A DNA stretch of 64,000 nt, taken from Coccinella septempunctata (taxonomy: Eukaryota > Arthropoda > Insecta > Coleoptera > Coccinellidae). Positions within the stretch are counted from its first letter, which is position 1; every line of letters begins with the position of its first letter. This document shows, piece by piece, positions 39,901-50,690 of the stretch. A model generated the notes under the pieces. That model was not told the origin of the DNA. It saw only the letters and a list, made by a program, of their open reading frames with translations, and ran no database searches. The DNA lies in assembly GCF_907165205.1 (NCBI RefSeq), contig NC_058197.1:20111766-20175765 (forward strand). The letters run 5' to 3'. Position numbers and translations under genes: made by a program.

Positions 39901-42900
39901 TTCCCTGTCTATGATTGGCGAAGAGTTTCTTGGCATCATCTTGGTCCTGCTGCAGAAACAAAACAGTTTAATTTATAACACCAGATACATGGAGAGGAGA
40001 TTCTGTGAGTAAATGACGATGATACTGTTATACATTGAAAATCTCATAGAGGTATAAGTTTATGACGCCATATAGACAAATATCGTCTATACATCTCTGG
40101 AAATTGGACGAGACGTAGATGATGGGACCGGAGCCAAGGAAGCTGCCACTTCAGAGGCGCCTCCTCTGGCAAGATTCCAGCCGATTCAGGGTTTTTTCGA
40201 CATCCCTTCAACGGTCGGTACCTAACGTCGTATTAATAAGGTCCGAGATGCATGAGGAATTATTAAATTTGAACGAGATCGATACTCGTCGGCGTGACGA
40301 GGGTGTTCAGGTAGTTTTTACCCTCGGAATCTGTTAGAATCGTATCGGTTCTTATCGTCTCCGTGATCGGGAGAGGAATATTTCAGCATCCTTCGCTTCC
40401 AGCGAGTGGGAGGCGGAAGGAGTTATCTTTATTTGGAGTTATGTCGGGTTTAATCTTCTTGCGGAATATGAAGCGATAAATTCGCGTCTTTTATGAGATA
40501 TCTCAAGTGGCAACTATAAATTTTCGTCAGTCTCTGGGATTTTTAATGCAAAATTTGAGTTTCTCGACTAGGACAAGATATTCTGAGGGTACGTGTCATC
40601 GGAAAAGTGTCGTTTCCTCCTTGATTGCCATTGATTGACCTCGAATCGCAGTTCTGCGATAACAGGAGGTTCACACGCTTCCACAAACGCGAAGTTTCTT
40701 CGTCAGAGACGAGCCTCTCCACTTTCTCCTTACTACCACGACACGGGAACACCCAGATCTTCGCTTTTCTCATTTCACCGCGTCGAACCGGTACCGAACA
40801 ACCTTATAAGGTCGTCTTGCGTTCTACTACCACGCGCCCATTAACGCTTTCATCACGTCCCGCCCTAGGTTACTGCCCGATTCACTCTTACTTATCGCGA
40901 CGACAAAAAAAAAGTGAGATTTACGAGCGTCGATCTTGAAGGATCAAGATCAATGTCGTCGAACTCTCCGGTTTGGTCCGGTCCTTATCTGCCTCGTTGC
41001 CGAATGAGGACCGTACGATGACGTACGCCATTCGGAAATGTAAACAAACTTTCAGAACGTGGATTTCAATGGTCTTTCTCGAACACTCAACTACGAAGCC
41101 TTCCTGAGGTGAAACGGCGAAAAATCCCTCAACTATCCAGACCAATTAGGCATATTTCACCTCGAGGTATCGGCGCCGATCAGCAATTACCGGCAATCAA
41201 TCAAAGCGACGGCAATTCGTCTAATTTCCAGCAGTTGGAGCGTCGATTTTAATTCGAATCGTCGCGATTAGATCTGGCCTCGTCCTGCGATCGTGGACGA
41301 TCAATCATCGAGAACCTCAGATAGATAGCAAGCTGCTACACTTTAGAAAATTAGAACAAAGAAAGGAAAGGAACAACGGGAAAAGGATGCCGAGATACCC
41401 ATGGTTCTTTGATATGTCACGGACGAAGTTCTTGGTACATATCTAGAAGGGAGTGCACTTCTATTTTCCTCCGAAGATGAATTTCTAAACTGACATTCCT
41501 CGTCCAGAATGCACCGACGATTATCGGTTGGTCGATCGTAATCAGATCGTCGTCCGAGCAACTGACGACATCATAATTAGAGAGGAATCCTTATTGGCTC
41601 TCCTAGAAGCCCCTTATAAGGAGCAAGGATCGCGGAAAAATGAAAATTCCGAGCGCGAAGTTATTCGCCTGCCTTTTACAGCGCGCCGGTTCGAAGAAAT
41701 CCGAGTCCACGACCATTATCCAATTATTACGTTGATTTATAACTGCTTCGCCTCTCGCCGAGATGACTCGTATCACTGTACGCGATGCCGACCCATCGTT
41801 AGACTCTGCGGCCACTCTCCTGTTAATAAAACAGGGTTCTACGAACGGCCAGCGTGGTATTCGCCTACCCGACCACAGGTGGCGCACTTATATGTGTAAT
41901 ACCCGGTACGGCCCTTCCGATTGTTGTTATATGGGCGCCCCAACTAACGGAGAGTCCACAATTGCAGTTGTATAATGTGAGATTGCAAGTGTCAGGTCGG
42001 ACCTTAGAGAATGGCCGACGTATGTATCGTCTTACGGTCGTGGTAGCTTGGAATTTCATCCGAGAGGCGTAAGCGATACGGCAACCGATACCGCGTTTCT
42101 CGGTTCCAGGCGGGCCTCTCCGTCCCGTAACTCAATTCTTCTGGAACGGTCTGGAACGGAGCAAGGAGGACGTGCGTTGTTATTAAGGCAGGCGAAACGT
42201 TCAAATTCCACCGCTCGAAATCGCTAATGATAGCCGGACGGTTGCACGGTAGAGAACGCGGGATCGATTGCATCGGTATTTTTTCGCTCGGACGAAGACA
42301 ATCGTCGAGGCGTGTCGTGCTCATTTACTCATCTCCCTAACGGGTCAAGAAACACTTGGGCCAAAGTGACTCTGTCCATGTACTTCGACACTGCTTGGTG
42401 TCCCCAAACTTTACGATAGCCCATCGATGTGGTGGAGTTCCATAAAGAAGGCTTCCGACCACACCGTCATCAGAAAAGATGAGTGAGCTGGTTTCAAGTA
42501 ACGTTCCACCAGTTATTTGGCGCCCCACGTGTGACAATGGCACACGTGGGGGTTAATTTAGCCTTGCTGGGACTTCCTATGAAGACTCCTTCTGGATCTT
42601 AGCTGAATGAAGCTCTTAAATGAAGTTCTCTAAGCTTGAAACGATCGAATCGGGGCTCATTTACTCATCTCCCTAACGGGTCAAGAAACACTCGGGCCAA
42701 AGTGATTCTGTCCATGTACTTCGACACTGCTTGGTGTCCCCAAACTTTACGCTAGCCCATCGATTTGGTGGAGTTCCATAAAGAAGGCTTCCGACCACAC
42801 TGTCATCAGAAAAGATGTGTGAGCTGGTTTCAAGTAACGTTCCACCAGTTATTTGGCGCCCCACGTGTGACAATGGCACACGTGGGGGTTAATTTAGCCT

Positions 42901-45900
42901 TGCTGGGACTTCCTATGAAGACTCCTTCTGGATCTTAGCTGAATGAAGCTCTTAAATGAAGTTCTCCAAGCTTGAAACGATCGAATCGGGGCCGTAAATC
43001 CGTTAGAACTGCTCTCATATCCAGTCTATCGAACTGGCTTCAACAGCCGTCGTATTACCCGAGAACATATCGTGTTAGGAACCTATTCAAACATCCCAGA
43101 ATTTCCTTCCGGTCTCGCTCTCACCCTGGCGGAAGAACAAGATGATGAAAATCCCTCTCATGCTCGGCCGCGTACCAGATAAATCTCGGATCAAACGGAC
43201 CGTGCACAGGCTACAATCGTAGATCGTTCCGTGTTGGCGAGAAAGAGGATTACACGCCGAGAGATAGCGATCGACGACGTCCCAGAGGCCACTTTCACTG
43301 TTATTATCGTATTCCGATCCACGGCAGGGTAAATCGCTTCATTCATAGGTCGAAGGTGTCCGAAAAATCGGCGAGACAAGGATGGAGCCTTGTGGGACAC
43401 CTCGACCTAAGCTTTAGGCTCGCCGAGTGAATAAGTCATCGATACCTCGATCGAACCGCCTCCGTTGGATCTGCTGCATCTCGTCGGACGTCACGTTTAA
43501 AGGTTGCAAAACGCGACTCCCACGCGCGAGACATTTAAAACACATTACGTTATCCGGATCGGAGTGACCAGTGGAATCGGTCAAGGTCGACGACGAAGAG
43601 AAATGATTTCTGCGACGTGAACGATCGAACTAGCGGCGACAAATCGAGCGGAGGCGTTTTATACGGGGTGGTACATTCACGAAACGACAATCTGGAATAG
43701 TTCGAATAGGTGGAACGTTCTTCTAGACCGACAAAAGATTCTGGATCGACATTTTCCGGGAAATTCGAATTCCACCGAATGGCCTCCGGGATCCCCAGAT
43801 TCAGCACCGTTGGACTCTTTCCTTACCGCACCCATTCAGACGGCGAAAGGACCGGTGGAGTATTAAACGGTGAAAGAGGTGTAATTTAAGTAGATGAACC
43901 GACTCGAGTTTCACGATCCTCTCGCACGCGATCGCCGTAAGTTAGACCTGTCCCATTCGGCCGCACGCCCCTCACATACACGTCAGTCGACGGCATTCTT
44001 GAGGGTCCCGCGACCGGTAAACAAAGGCTCGGTCGCATTGTTCGGTCGGGCGGCACCTTTGACGCCTACAGGGCGATTCCGAGTACCGGCGCGGTCGTGA
44101 CGTTAACGAGCGCGGTTTCGTGACGAGGCTCCCTCCGAAAACCGTCCAACTTTTACGTCCCACCCCGTAATCAATCGGATTTCTCCCAAAGCGACGTGAC
44201 TGCGGCGACTGAAACGGCCGAGAAAGGCGGTCGCGATCGATCACATCCGCATGGTCCTTCGAGCCGGATTCCCCTTCGACCTAACCTAACGACCTGTGAT
44301 CGAGAGATCGCCTACTTTTCGGTCTTTACAACCCCGAAAAACGTTCTTCTCGACGAGATAAGTTTCAATTGCGGCAAGGCAAGGCACGAGCCTCCCCCGA
44401 GACCGGCGGCCCTTTCAATATTTCAGGGGCGGAGGTCATCAAATATTGAGAGCGATGGCGCCCCCGGCCGACAGGATAATTCGAGGTTAGAGCGTTTTCT
44501 CCAGACTCCCGACGACGACCCCGTTTCGCGGGTTAATTTAACGGTTACCGTTGGAAACCGAGCGAGATGTACTCGGCCGAATGTGGTCTAATTGCGAATT
44601 ACGCGTTATTAACCTGGATACGACTCCGGAGTGGTTTACCCGACCGCCATAGACGTTTTATTATCGATATAACGCTCGTAAGTAGCCACGACCACGAAAG
44701 ACATTTCACGAATATAATTTATGTTAGATTTAATAAAACACGTGGTTGGTACTTTTTATTCACAAAGTAAGATGGCGGTCGGTTATCTAGCACGTGGAGG
44801 TGCTCTAACAAAGGGTCAGGTACAAAGCGTACCGCCCGACAAGGTAGTTCAAGTAATTGTGTGCTCGGCCTGTGCCAAAGAGAGAGCAGGTGACATTGGA
44901 GCACAGAGTTCACAGAGCATAGGTTCTATACTCTTATTCTTCCTTCGACATTCGTCGTCGGACATTATCAGTATATTTTAAGGGGGGTCAAATTAACATT
45001 TGCTAACATTTATAATTTATGTAACACCTCTGTCGGTGGTCTAACTACGAAAGACACTGGATCCAATTCTAATTATTCCAGATAAATCTGACACGTTATA
45101 ATTTGCGGTCGCTACGACAGAAGAACAATCAATCTCTATTCGCCTACCTGTTCCAAATATGTTGGGTTATCTATTGTGGCGACAAAAAAGGCGAACCATC
45201 AATTATCCCGCATACCTTCAGGTGTCGCAATGAAGTCAATTGTTGTGGCATTGTGTCGCAAGCTAAAGAATCTACTCGGGCTACGTACAAAACGTCCCAT
45301 AAAATAGTTGTTGCAACACAAGTAGTTGCATAGAATTAGACGCCACTCTTTTGGTTCGAAATACGAAAAAACAGTGACCAAAAGATTATCTTTCACTTGT
45401 TCACGTCACAAGCCTAATGATCCTAACAAATAATCATCGCGATAACAAATAATCTTATCGTCGGTAAAAGCAAACATTGATTCAAGAGTAAGACCACTTA
45501 TAAGCCGAATATCCAGATAAAATCAGCTCTATTCATAGGCAAAAAAACCGATCCAATCTGATCGCCGCCCTCCCACCCACAATTCGACGAAAATGGCCTT
45601 GAAATGAAATGAAACGTTCCTCGAACGGAACCATGGGGTACCCCACGAACGAACTCACCTGCTGTAAATGCATAATCGCCCGCGTAAAAACGACACCACC
45701 AGGTTAATCCATCACCAAGGGCACAAAACCATTCTATTTCGGAACCAAGATGGCGATTTCTAAACTGTTTTCTATCGCGCTAAGTTAACCGAAGACTCGG
45801 TGCACCGACTATCACCACACTGATCGCCGACGATTACTACCAGAGCGGCGCAAGAACTACTACCGTCGAACCGCGGAATTCCACGCGACGCTCATGCGGA

Positions 45901-48900
45901 AAGTTTCACGCCTACTGTTTTTCACCTGCCGGGAGACGTATCCCTATGTTTAGCGTTTCTGTTGTTGACGTTGTTAGGTCGGGCGATAACGGTGTAAACA
46001 TCGACGAGGGGGACGAGACACGAGCCGCCGATTGAGTGTTTTTCGCTGTTACCATTCATCAGATTCGCGATAAAAAAAAATTAGGTGACATGCAAACTTC
46101 CTTTCTTGGCATTACATTTCAATATGCTCGATTGTTACAATTAAAGTCTACGCTCATTGCTCTCCGTTTCTCCTCTTTCGACGGATTGATATATTGTTGG
46201 TCCTTCGAGCCGGATAACGCAAGTACGTTCGCAGACGTCAACCCGTCATGAATATGCACGACCGATGCGTTTTTTTCTGCGTCTTTCTAGCTTCCGTTCA
46301 GATTTTCTTTCGTTCGTCGGTTACATGGACATTTCCTGTCGCGTAAGCGCGAGCGAATATGGTCGTCGTCCATATAAACACGACGATCGGGAGTGAACAA
46401 TAATTGGCATTGATTTCCAATGAGCCCGATCGAGGCAACAAAGGTAAACGTTCTCGAGCGTGTTGAGAGCGGAAAATTTCCTCGCTTCCCGCTAAGAAAA
46501 ATAACCTTTTATGTCGATGCCGGACCGTATGGTTCGCGATCGACGTGATTTGTCGTCGGGGACATTCTCGCGAAATGCCCAGGCATCCTCTACACCTGCA
46601 GATTTCAATCAATTTCTTGTTATTTCAATCATGAAAGGTTATAGCAAGCAACTGGGCATTTATTCCTGATATAGCTTCACTCGAATAACTCACTTGATCT
46701 CTTCAACTTCAATCATTCGACCAACTTATCAGGCAGCCGTTGAAGAAGGCATTTCACACAGTTAAAGAATATTCGTACATTATCACACAACTGTTCATTC
46801 CACAGAGGATTCAACACACTATAAGTGGGGCATTCACATATTACCACTTACTGAAATATTCCATGAGGCATTTCACACAGAAAGTATTTGTATTCTATAC
46901 ACGACATAACGTTCGACAGCTGGTCAACAAGGCATTTCACTCAGTTCACGAGTGAGGCATTAAATTAACGAAGATAATCGCGAGGCATTTGTCACAGTTT
47001 ATAAGTGAGACGTTCACACACTATCTCAATAAAGAAATCCTTCACAAGGCATTTCACACAGAAAAGATTCATATTTTAACTCTTAGCTAGACATTCACAC
47101 ACCATCGACGCTCTCTTATCTTATAACAGTTAATGAGTGAGACATTCACACACTATCTCAATCCTTCACAAGGCATTCACACAGACGAATGAATGAGACT
47201 CATACACTCATCAAGTCATTCTAATCGAAAAATTTTTGTGCGGCATGCACACAACAACGAGGCATTCCACTCAGTGTAAGAGTGAGGCATTGAATTAACG
47301 AAGATGATCGCGAGGCATTTATCACAATTAATCAGTGAGACGTTCACACACTATCCCTCAATGAATAAACCCTTCACAAGGCATTTCACACAGAAAGATT
47401 CATATTTTAACTCTTCGGTAGGCATTCACACACCATTGGCGCTTTCTGACCTGCATTAGGGCAGTTGTGAGACAACTTTTATCTGGGGCATCCACACACC
47501 CTAAAAAACAATCAGAGCATTCCAGATCAATCAGAATGAACCTTACCACGTCTAGCTGCTCCATTTAATCCCGAATCCAGACAATATTCCACAACACAAA
47601 TGCACACCGAAACTACCACCGTGGTCCCTCGACACAGAGATCCATATTTCCACCGACGCAACGGAGAAACTCGAAAAATACTACGTAATAGAGGGAAGAT
47701 GAGCCCTCGGGATTTCCCGAATACCTGAAGCTGGAGTTTCGAGTGGAACACAATCCCTCGCGATCGACAAACAATCGGATAATCCTGGAAAATTCGAAAG
47801 GTCCGTTCAGGCCGCCGATTCCGACGTCAATCGCTACGCGACAAGACCAGAAGGTACATCCGAAAGGTAACGGGTAACAACCGTCGTCGCCGTCGACGAC
47901 GCGGAGTTACGACCAAAAGACGCCGTCTTGCATGCTAATGAGGCGTTAATAACGGTCATACGAGGAGACGACAAGAAACACAGAAATTAGTACGTGACCG
48001 CCAAATCCACTGATACGCTGTCGCGTAATGGGTTGAAGTTTCGAAAAGTTGGCCGAGTTCGAAACACCAGGCATTCCCACAAACTGCTGGCTTCCAGTAT
48101 TAATAGTACAAGACATTTATTCCCTCATTCCCAACATCGAGATAAGTCGACCCCACAAATTTTGTCTAGTGTGTGAATGCCTCAACACCGAATCAACAAT
48201 GTGAACCGAAGTAACAACCCCAGTAATCATTCCACAAACATGAAAACAATGACAGTTGTTAGTCAACGAGCTTCTTCACACGACCAAAGGCATTCACACA
48301 CATCACAACATTAGGTCACTTCACACACAGCTTGAATTGATCCATTCAAACATCGATTCTCCCTCTATTAACCGTTGGTTCGTGGGAATGCCTCCAGAGA
48401 GGCATCCCGAAGGCATTTCACGCAATTTCTCGAGACGACGCAGTTCTTTCGAGGCATCAGTTCTCGTGAGGCATTCACACACCGAGATCCTTAACGGGAG
48501 AAGAAATCTTACCGGTCTCCTCTGAGAGGAACTCAGGCGTTTCGCTTCTTTCTTCTCCGGTCTATCGTCTTCCGTTTTCTTGACCGATCCAACGGACAGA
48601 GATCTCTTACCAGCGGAAACCTTAAAAATTCATCAACTGTACATTTGTCGGATCAACTGGAGCGTCCAAGGTCGATTGAAAATTACGAAATCTCGGAGAG
48701 GTGGCAACGTCTCCGCGGCCTTCAAGGCCGAATGAGATCCTGACGTTTGTTTGGATTGTCACGTTTTTTTTTCTATTCTCACCTTAGCGAACGACGGTTC
48801 CTGTCTGTTCTTCAGGATTTTTTGCAACGAACAACTCCTGCTATAAGGCCTCTTCAGTGTCACAGTGGACACGATCCGTTTTTGCTTGACGACCTTGAAG

Positions 48901-49615
48901 GAATCACATGGTTTAGATCGTGATGAACGTTCTGAATAATTCATAACTTCGAGAAACATCGCATCATCAATGTTCGACACGAGTTTGAAGGTTATTCGAG
49001 CATATGGAGAAAAACGCGAGTCCAAAAAATGACCCCTGAGGATCACCATCGATACGAGTTGATATGTAAGAATGGATAGTGGAAGGTTTACACTTGCTGA
49101 TGGCAAATGTACGAAGTGAAGATCGTTTGTAACCCGATTTGGGGTTAGAATTCGTGTTTACTTTTGGGAATAAAACTCCATGATAACAGAAAATTTTATT
49201 GAACGAGTATAAAACATAAGTCGAGAATGGAGCACTTGCTGGAGATGTTTTCTGCTTTTCCAACCAGTTGATTCAAGGTTACACCTGGATATCCCACAGC
49301 TGAACGTATTCTTGAGGTAGATTTTCTTCGTCCAATCTGTCAACTGTCAATTTCTCACTGAAAACTCGTGGAACACACTCCCGTCCGATCTAACCAACCT
49401 CAGACTTCTCAAAAAGAGGAAAAACCTCGCAAGGACCTTAACTCGCTACCAAGCTTCATTCCCCGGATGATTCTCATCGAAAAAAATCATCTCTAGCTCT
49501 CAGATTTCGACGCTAGCAAAATACTCACCCTGTCAGTAATCCTCTCCTCCGGCTTGCCCCTCTTCAGGCTCGGCGCTCGTATCACCTTCTCCTTCGGGTT
49601 GTCCACCTCATCCAT
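21902..49615 (-). CDS. Wdr62: WDR62/MAPKBP1-type WD40 scaffold protein
   Basis: Scaffold that binds JNK-pathway kinases and acts at spindle poles/centrosomes in the WDR62/MAPKBP1 family. Exons in transcript order: 49529-49615 (ATG), optional 48783-48893 and 48513-48620, then 34072-34160 (VKLEKVLGVTV), 33024-33273, 32141-32353, 31479-31822, 31286-31421, 31041-31232, 30646-30984, 30453-30587, 30199-30396, 29548-30144, 28444-28590, 28240-28384, 28037-28187, 27807-27964, 24438-26976, 23990-24097, 23421-23651, 23200-23364, 22795-22902, 21902-22278. Two WD40 propellers span the exons from 34160 to 29548 (GRYMVTGECGHLPSVRVWDL; ASGDRSGNIRILDASNMEQM; VATSCTDKSLSIYDYYSGEC). Then come PQWAKKHV, a disordered tail including one 2.5-kb exon, RRSCSLSDLSM, and a C-terminal coiled coil ending QQKIHNSNM. 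All junctions fit in phase except 29548 to 28590, which needs phase 2 but receives phase 0. Confidence 0.9.
27357..27478. repeat. Near-perfect 53-bp inverted repeat (hairpin) in a WDR62 intron
   Basis: The left arm 27357-27409 (begins TTCGAAAAATACACTCC) is the reverse complement of the right arm 27426-27478, with about three mismatches by eye. The arms are separated by a 16-base loop. It lies in the intron between the exons ending at 27807 and starting at 26976. No coding frame or target-site duplication was recognised. It may be a foldback element or a source of a hairpin RNA. Confidence 0.9.
28941..29195 (-). CDS. Wdr62: Possible alternative last exon of the WDR62 gene
   Basis: After a CAG acceptor at 29196-29198, an in-frame (phase 0) continuation of the exon ending at 29548 reads ISQVKSMPIAKHFPSRRPNF, then a basic stretch to a TGA at 28941-28943. 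It would give a protein with both WD40 propellers but no long C-terminal tail. The only phase-2 donor-like GTs inside it are poor, so it looks terminal rather than internal. No AATAAA is seen close behind it on this strand, which weakens the case. Confidence 0.45.
   Translation of the reverse strand: MSQVKSMPIAKHFPSRRPNFRSLHDALTKPQTKVQNPRSKFVVKSYGQLIRMCWKEDSVNGDYVKNPKGVFLKNLRSLLKNYAS
29385..29515. repeat. Tandem repeat of about 38 bp rich in TGACATCTGTCA
   Basis: Three to four imperfect copies of a unit built from CAGTGTTTGACGTTACTGAC and ATCTGTCAGTAACGT. Each unit is itself partly palindromic (TGACATCTGTCA; ACGTTACTGAC/GTCAGTAACGT). It is in the WDR62 intron directly downstream of the exon ending at 29548. 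Confidence 0.85.
31449..32100. repeat. Dispersed TTTACGCCC word in adjoining WDR62 introns
   Basis: GTTTACGCCC or TTTACGCCC recurs at about 31449, 31858, 31880, 31900, 31967 and 31987, with degenerate forms near 32085. It occupies the intron between 32141 and 31822, with an outlier in the next intron. The copies are separated by unrelated sequence, so this is not a strict tandem array. Confidence 0.65.
32354..33023. other. WDR62 intron, no feature
   Basis: 670-base intron between the WD40 exons starting at 32353 and ending at 33024. No gene, hairpin or clear repeat seen. Confidence 0.5.
33274..34071. other. WDR62 intron, no feature
   Basis: 798-base intron between two WD40 exons. Open frames on both strands here lack splice support and look like chance. 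Nothing recognised. Confidence 0.45.
36027..37120. repeat. Satellite-like array with internal inverted repeats (about 111-bp and about 178-bp periods)
   Basis: The block AACTACCTTAAGAGTCATAG starts at about 36038, 36149, 36260, 36371, 36550, 36727 and 36838, so spacings are 111, 111, 111, 179, 177 and 111. Each unit also holds the reverse complement (CTATGACTCTTAAGGTAG), plus GACGTAGATATACGCCC and, in some units, its complement GGGCGTATATCTACGTC. The units can therefore fold on themselves and on each other. Copies decay after about 36960. Confidence 0.92.
37764..37880 (-). CDS. Wdr62: Possible alternative first coding exon of WDR62
   Basis: An ATG at 37880 opens MFSFATAGYLGGFDGADDCR and runs 39 codons to a GTGAGT donor at 37763. 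It ends exactly in phase 0, the phase needed to join the first WD40 exon (VKLEKVLG). The end of the peptide (NTAAECARPQYHRELVKYL) looks ankyrin-repeat-like. An alternative is that it is an exon of a nested gene; the other two frames are also largely open here, so coding status is uncertain. Confidence 0.3.
39150..39790. repeat. Field of ATGCCTC words
   Basis: About ten to fifteen copies of (CGACT)ATGCCTC or variants are spread irregularly over 640 bases. Several are in palindromic form (ATGCCTCATGAGGCAT at about 39158; TGCCTTCAGGAAGGCA at about 39651). The core word is the complement of the GAGGCAT word that fills 46.7-48.5 kb of the same intron. Confidence 0.75.
39883..39949 (-). CDS. Orphan exon candidate inside the WDR62 intron
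   Basis: It is bounded by a good acceptor (TTTTGTTTCTGCAG, a CAGCAG tandem site that allows a 3-base shift) and a GTAAAG donor. The frame QDQDDAKKLFANHRQGSLLS is open. At 45659-45673 the sequence ATGCATTTACAGCAG is followed by GTGAGT and would splice to it as MHLQQ-QDQDDAKKL. The length is 67 bases (phase 1 out), so it cannot enter the WD40 exon in frame. It may be a nested gene, a 5' UTR exon, or chance. Confidence 0.3.
42319..42990. repeat. 336-bp unit in perfect head-to-tail duplication
   Basis: Unit 1 is 42319-42654 and unit 2 is 42655-42990, about 98% identical (roughly seven differences by eye). Each contains TTTGGCGCCCCACGTGTGAC, resembling a lysine-tRNA-type primer-binding site of LTR elements, followed by GGCACACGTGGGG. 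Each also contains a shared minus-strand frame of about 68 codons that I do not recognise. It may be a fragment of an LTR element or an unrelated recent duplication. Confidence 0.85.
46740..48490. repeat. Field of GAGGCATTTCACACA words
   Basis: More than twenty irregularly spaced copies of (G/A)(A/G)GGCATT(T)CACACA(C) and close variants, for example near 46747, 46865, 46928, 47048, 47170, 47378, 47420, 48285 and 48473. Some longer blocks repeat as well: the section around 46950-47100 recurs at about 47283-47440, a 333-base step. Spacing is otherwise irregular. No coding frame. Confidence 0.85.
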
Positions 49616-50389
49616 CCTACGACGCAGGCTCGCTCATAGGTACCGGTAGGCGCTTGTCGTTCGTCGGCGGTATGCAGGTTAGGACTGGTTGGTGGGGAGT
49701 GGGGGTAAGCGGCTTGGTGGCGAACACGATCGTACGAGCACGGGGAGGAAGTTCGCCTGAAAAACGGACGGGAAAAGAGAGAGGGTATATTTTAGGACAC
49801 GCACGATCTCGGTGCGAAGACAGAAACCTGAAAAGTGAGAAGATTAATGTCGCCTTCAAAGAGAAACTGTTGAATTTTCGTAAAAATTCTTGAAGATCTT
49901 CCATGCTACCCTGGAAAAATAATACTAAGAGTGTATGTGTTTAGATATGGAAGCTAGAACCAATATTTTCATTACTAATTTTCACTAGGCAAGTTGAATA
50001 TGCATCAATAAAGACAATCATTTCAACTTGTTGGACTCGATTTCTTCGCTCCACAATGAGCCATTGTTCTCAGAGCACCCCAGTTATTATCCCACATTTT
50101 ATCGCCAAATGATTAATTGATCGATAACGGTGATTTATTGTTAGTTAACACGACGGATCCGCCGTTTCACTTTCATAAATTACACAGAGAAATTCCACTT
50201 TTCTCATCGGTTCTCAGCGAATTCCATTCGGCGTATTTCACTCGTACCTGTTATCCTACCCAAAAAATCTAGATGAACCCACACTTGTAAACATACGATG
50301 CTCAGAAGAAGAGCATGGAAAATTTGACAGCTTCTTCGGGAAAAAATTAAACTTTTGACATCTGTCACCAAAAAATAGACCATAGACAA

Positions 50390-50690
50390 GAAAAATAGTC
50401 AGAGATACAAATAATACTAGACGACAGATAGAAAATAGAGTCACAGATACAAATTCTAACAGACCACAGATCAAAATATAGTCACAGATACAAATACTAA
50501 TAAACCACAGATGAAAAATATGGTCACAGATAAAAAATAACAGACCACAGATAGAAAATAGAGTCACAGATACAAATTCTAATAGAACACAGATCAAAAT
50601 ATAGTCACAGATACAAATAATAATAGACCACAGATGAAAAATATGGTCACAGATAAAATAATAGCAGACCACAGACAAAATTCGAGGGTG
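50390..50690. repeat. CACAGAT minisatellite
   Basis: About ten imperfect copies of an A-rich unit alternating GACCACAGAT and GTCACAGATA with AAAATA and CAAAT spacers. A higher-order block recurs with a period near 130 bases (50420-50550 compared with 50550-50680). Confidence 0.85.

Larger units (their letters stand above)
34161..49528. other. Long 5' intron region of WDR62 (about 15 kb)
   Basis: Between the ATG exon (49529-49615) and the first WD40 exon (34072-34160). It contains the two optional coding exons 48783-48893 and 48513-48620, a 1.1-kb satellite-like array, two fields of complementary short words, a 336-bp tandem duplication, and three other exon-like pieces, each listed separately. 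It is more GC-balanced than the flanking intergenic DNA in parts (about 41-46 kb), with many CpG-containing short chance frames and no recognisable protein. An AAGATGGCGGTC word at 44769-44780 (+) and CCAAGATGGCGAT at 45747-45759 resemble YY1-type promoter motifs. Confidence 0.6.

Noticed and set aside
41343..44981. Many 60-130-codon frames on both strands in the WDR62 long intron
   Set aside because: GC-balanced DNA with few stops; all frames are about equally open, with no splice sites or recognisable motifs.
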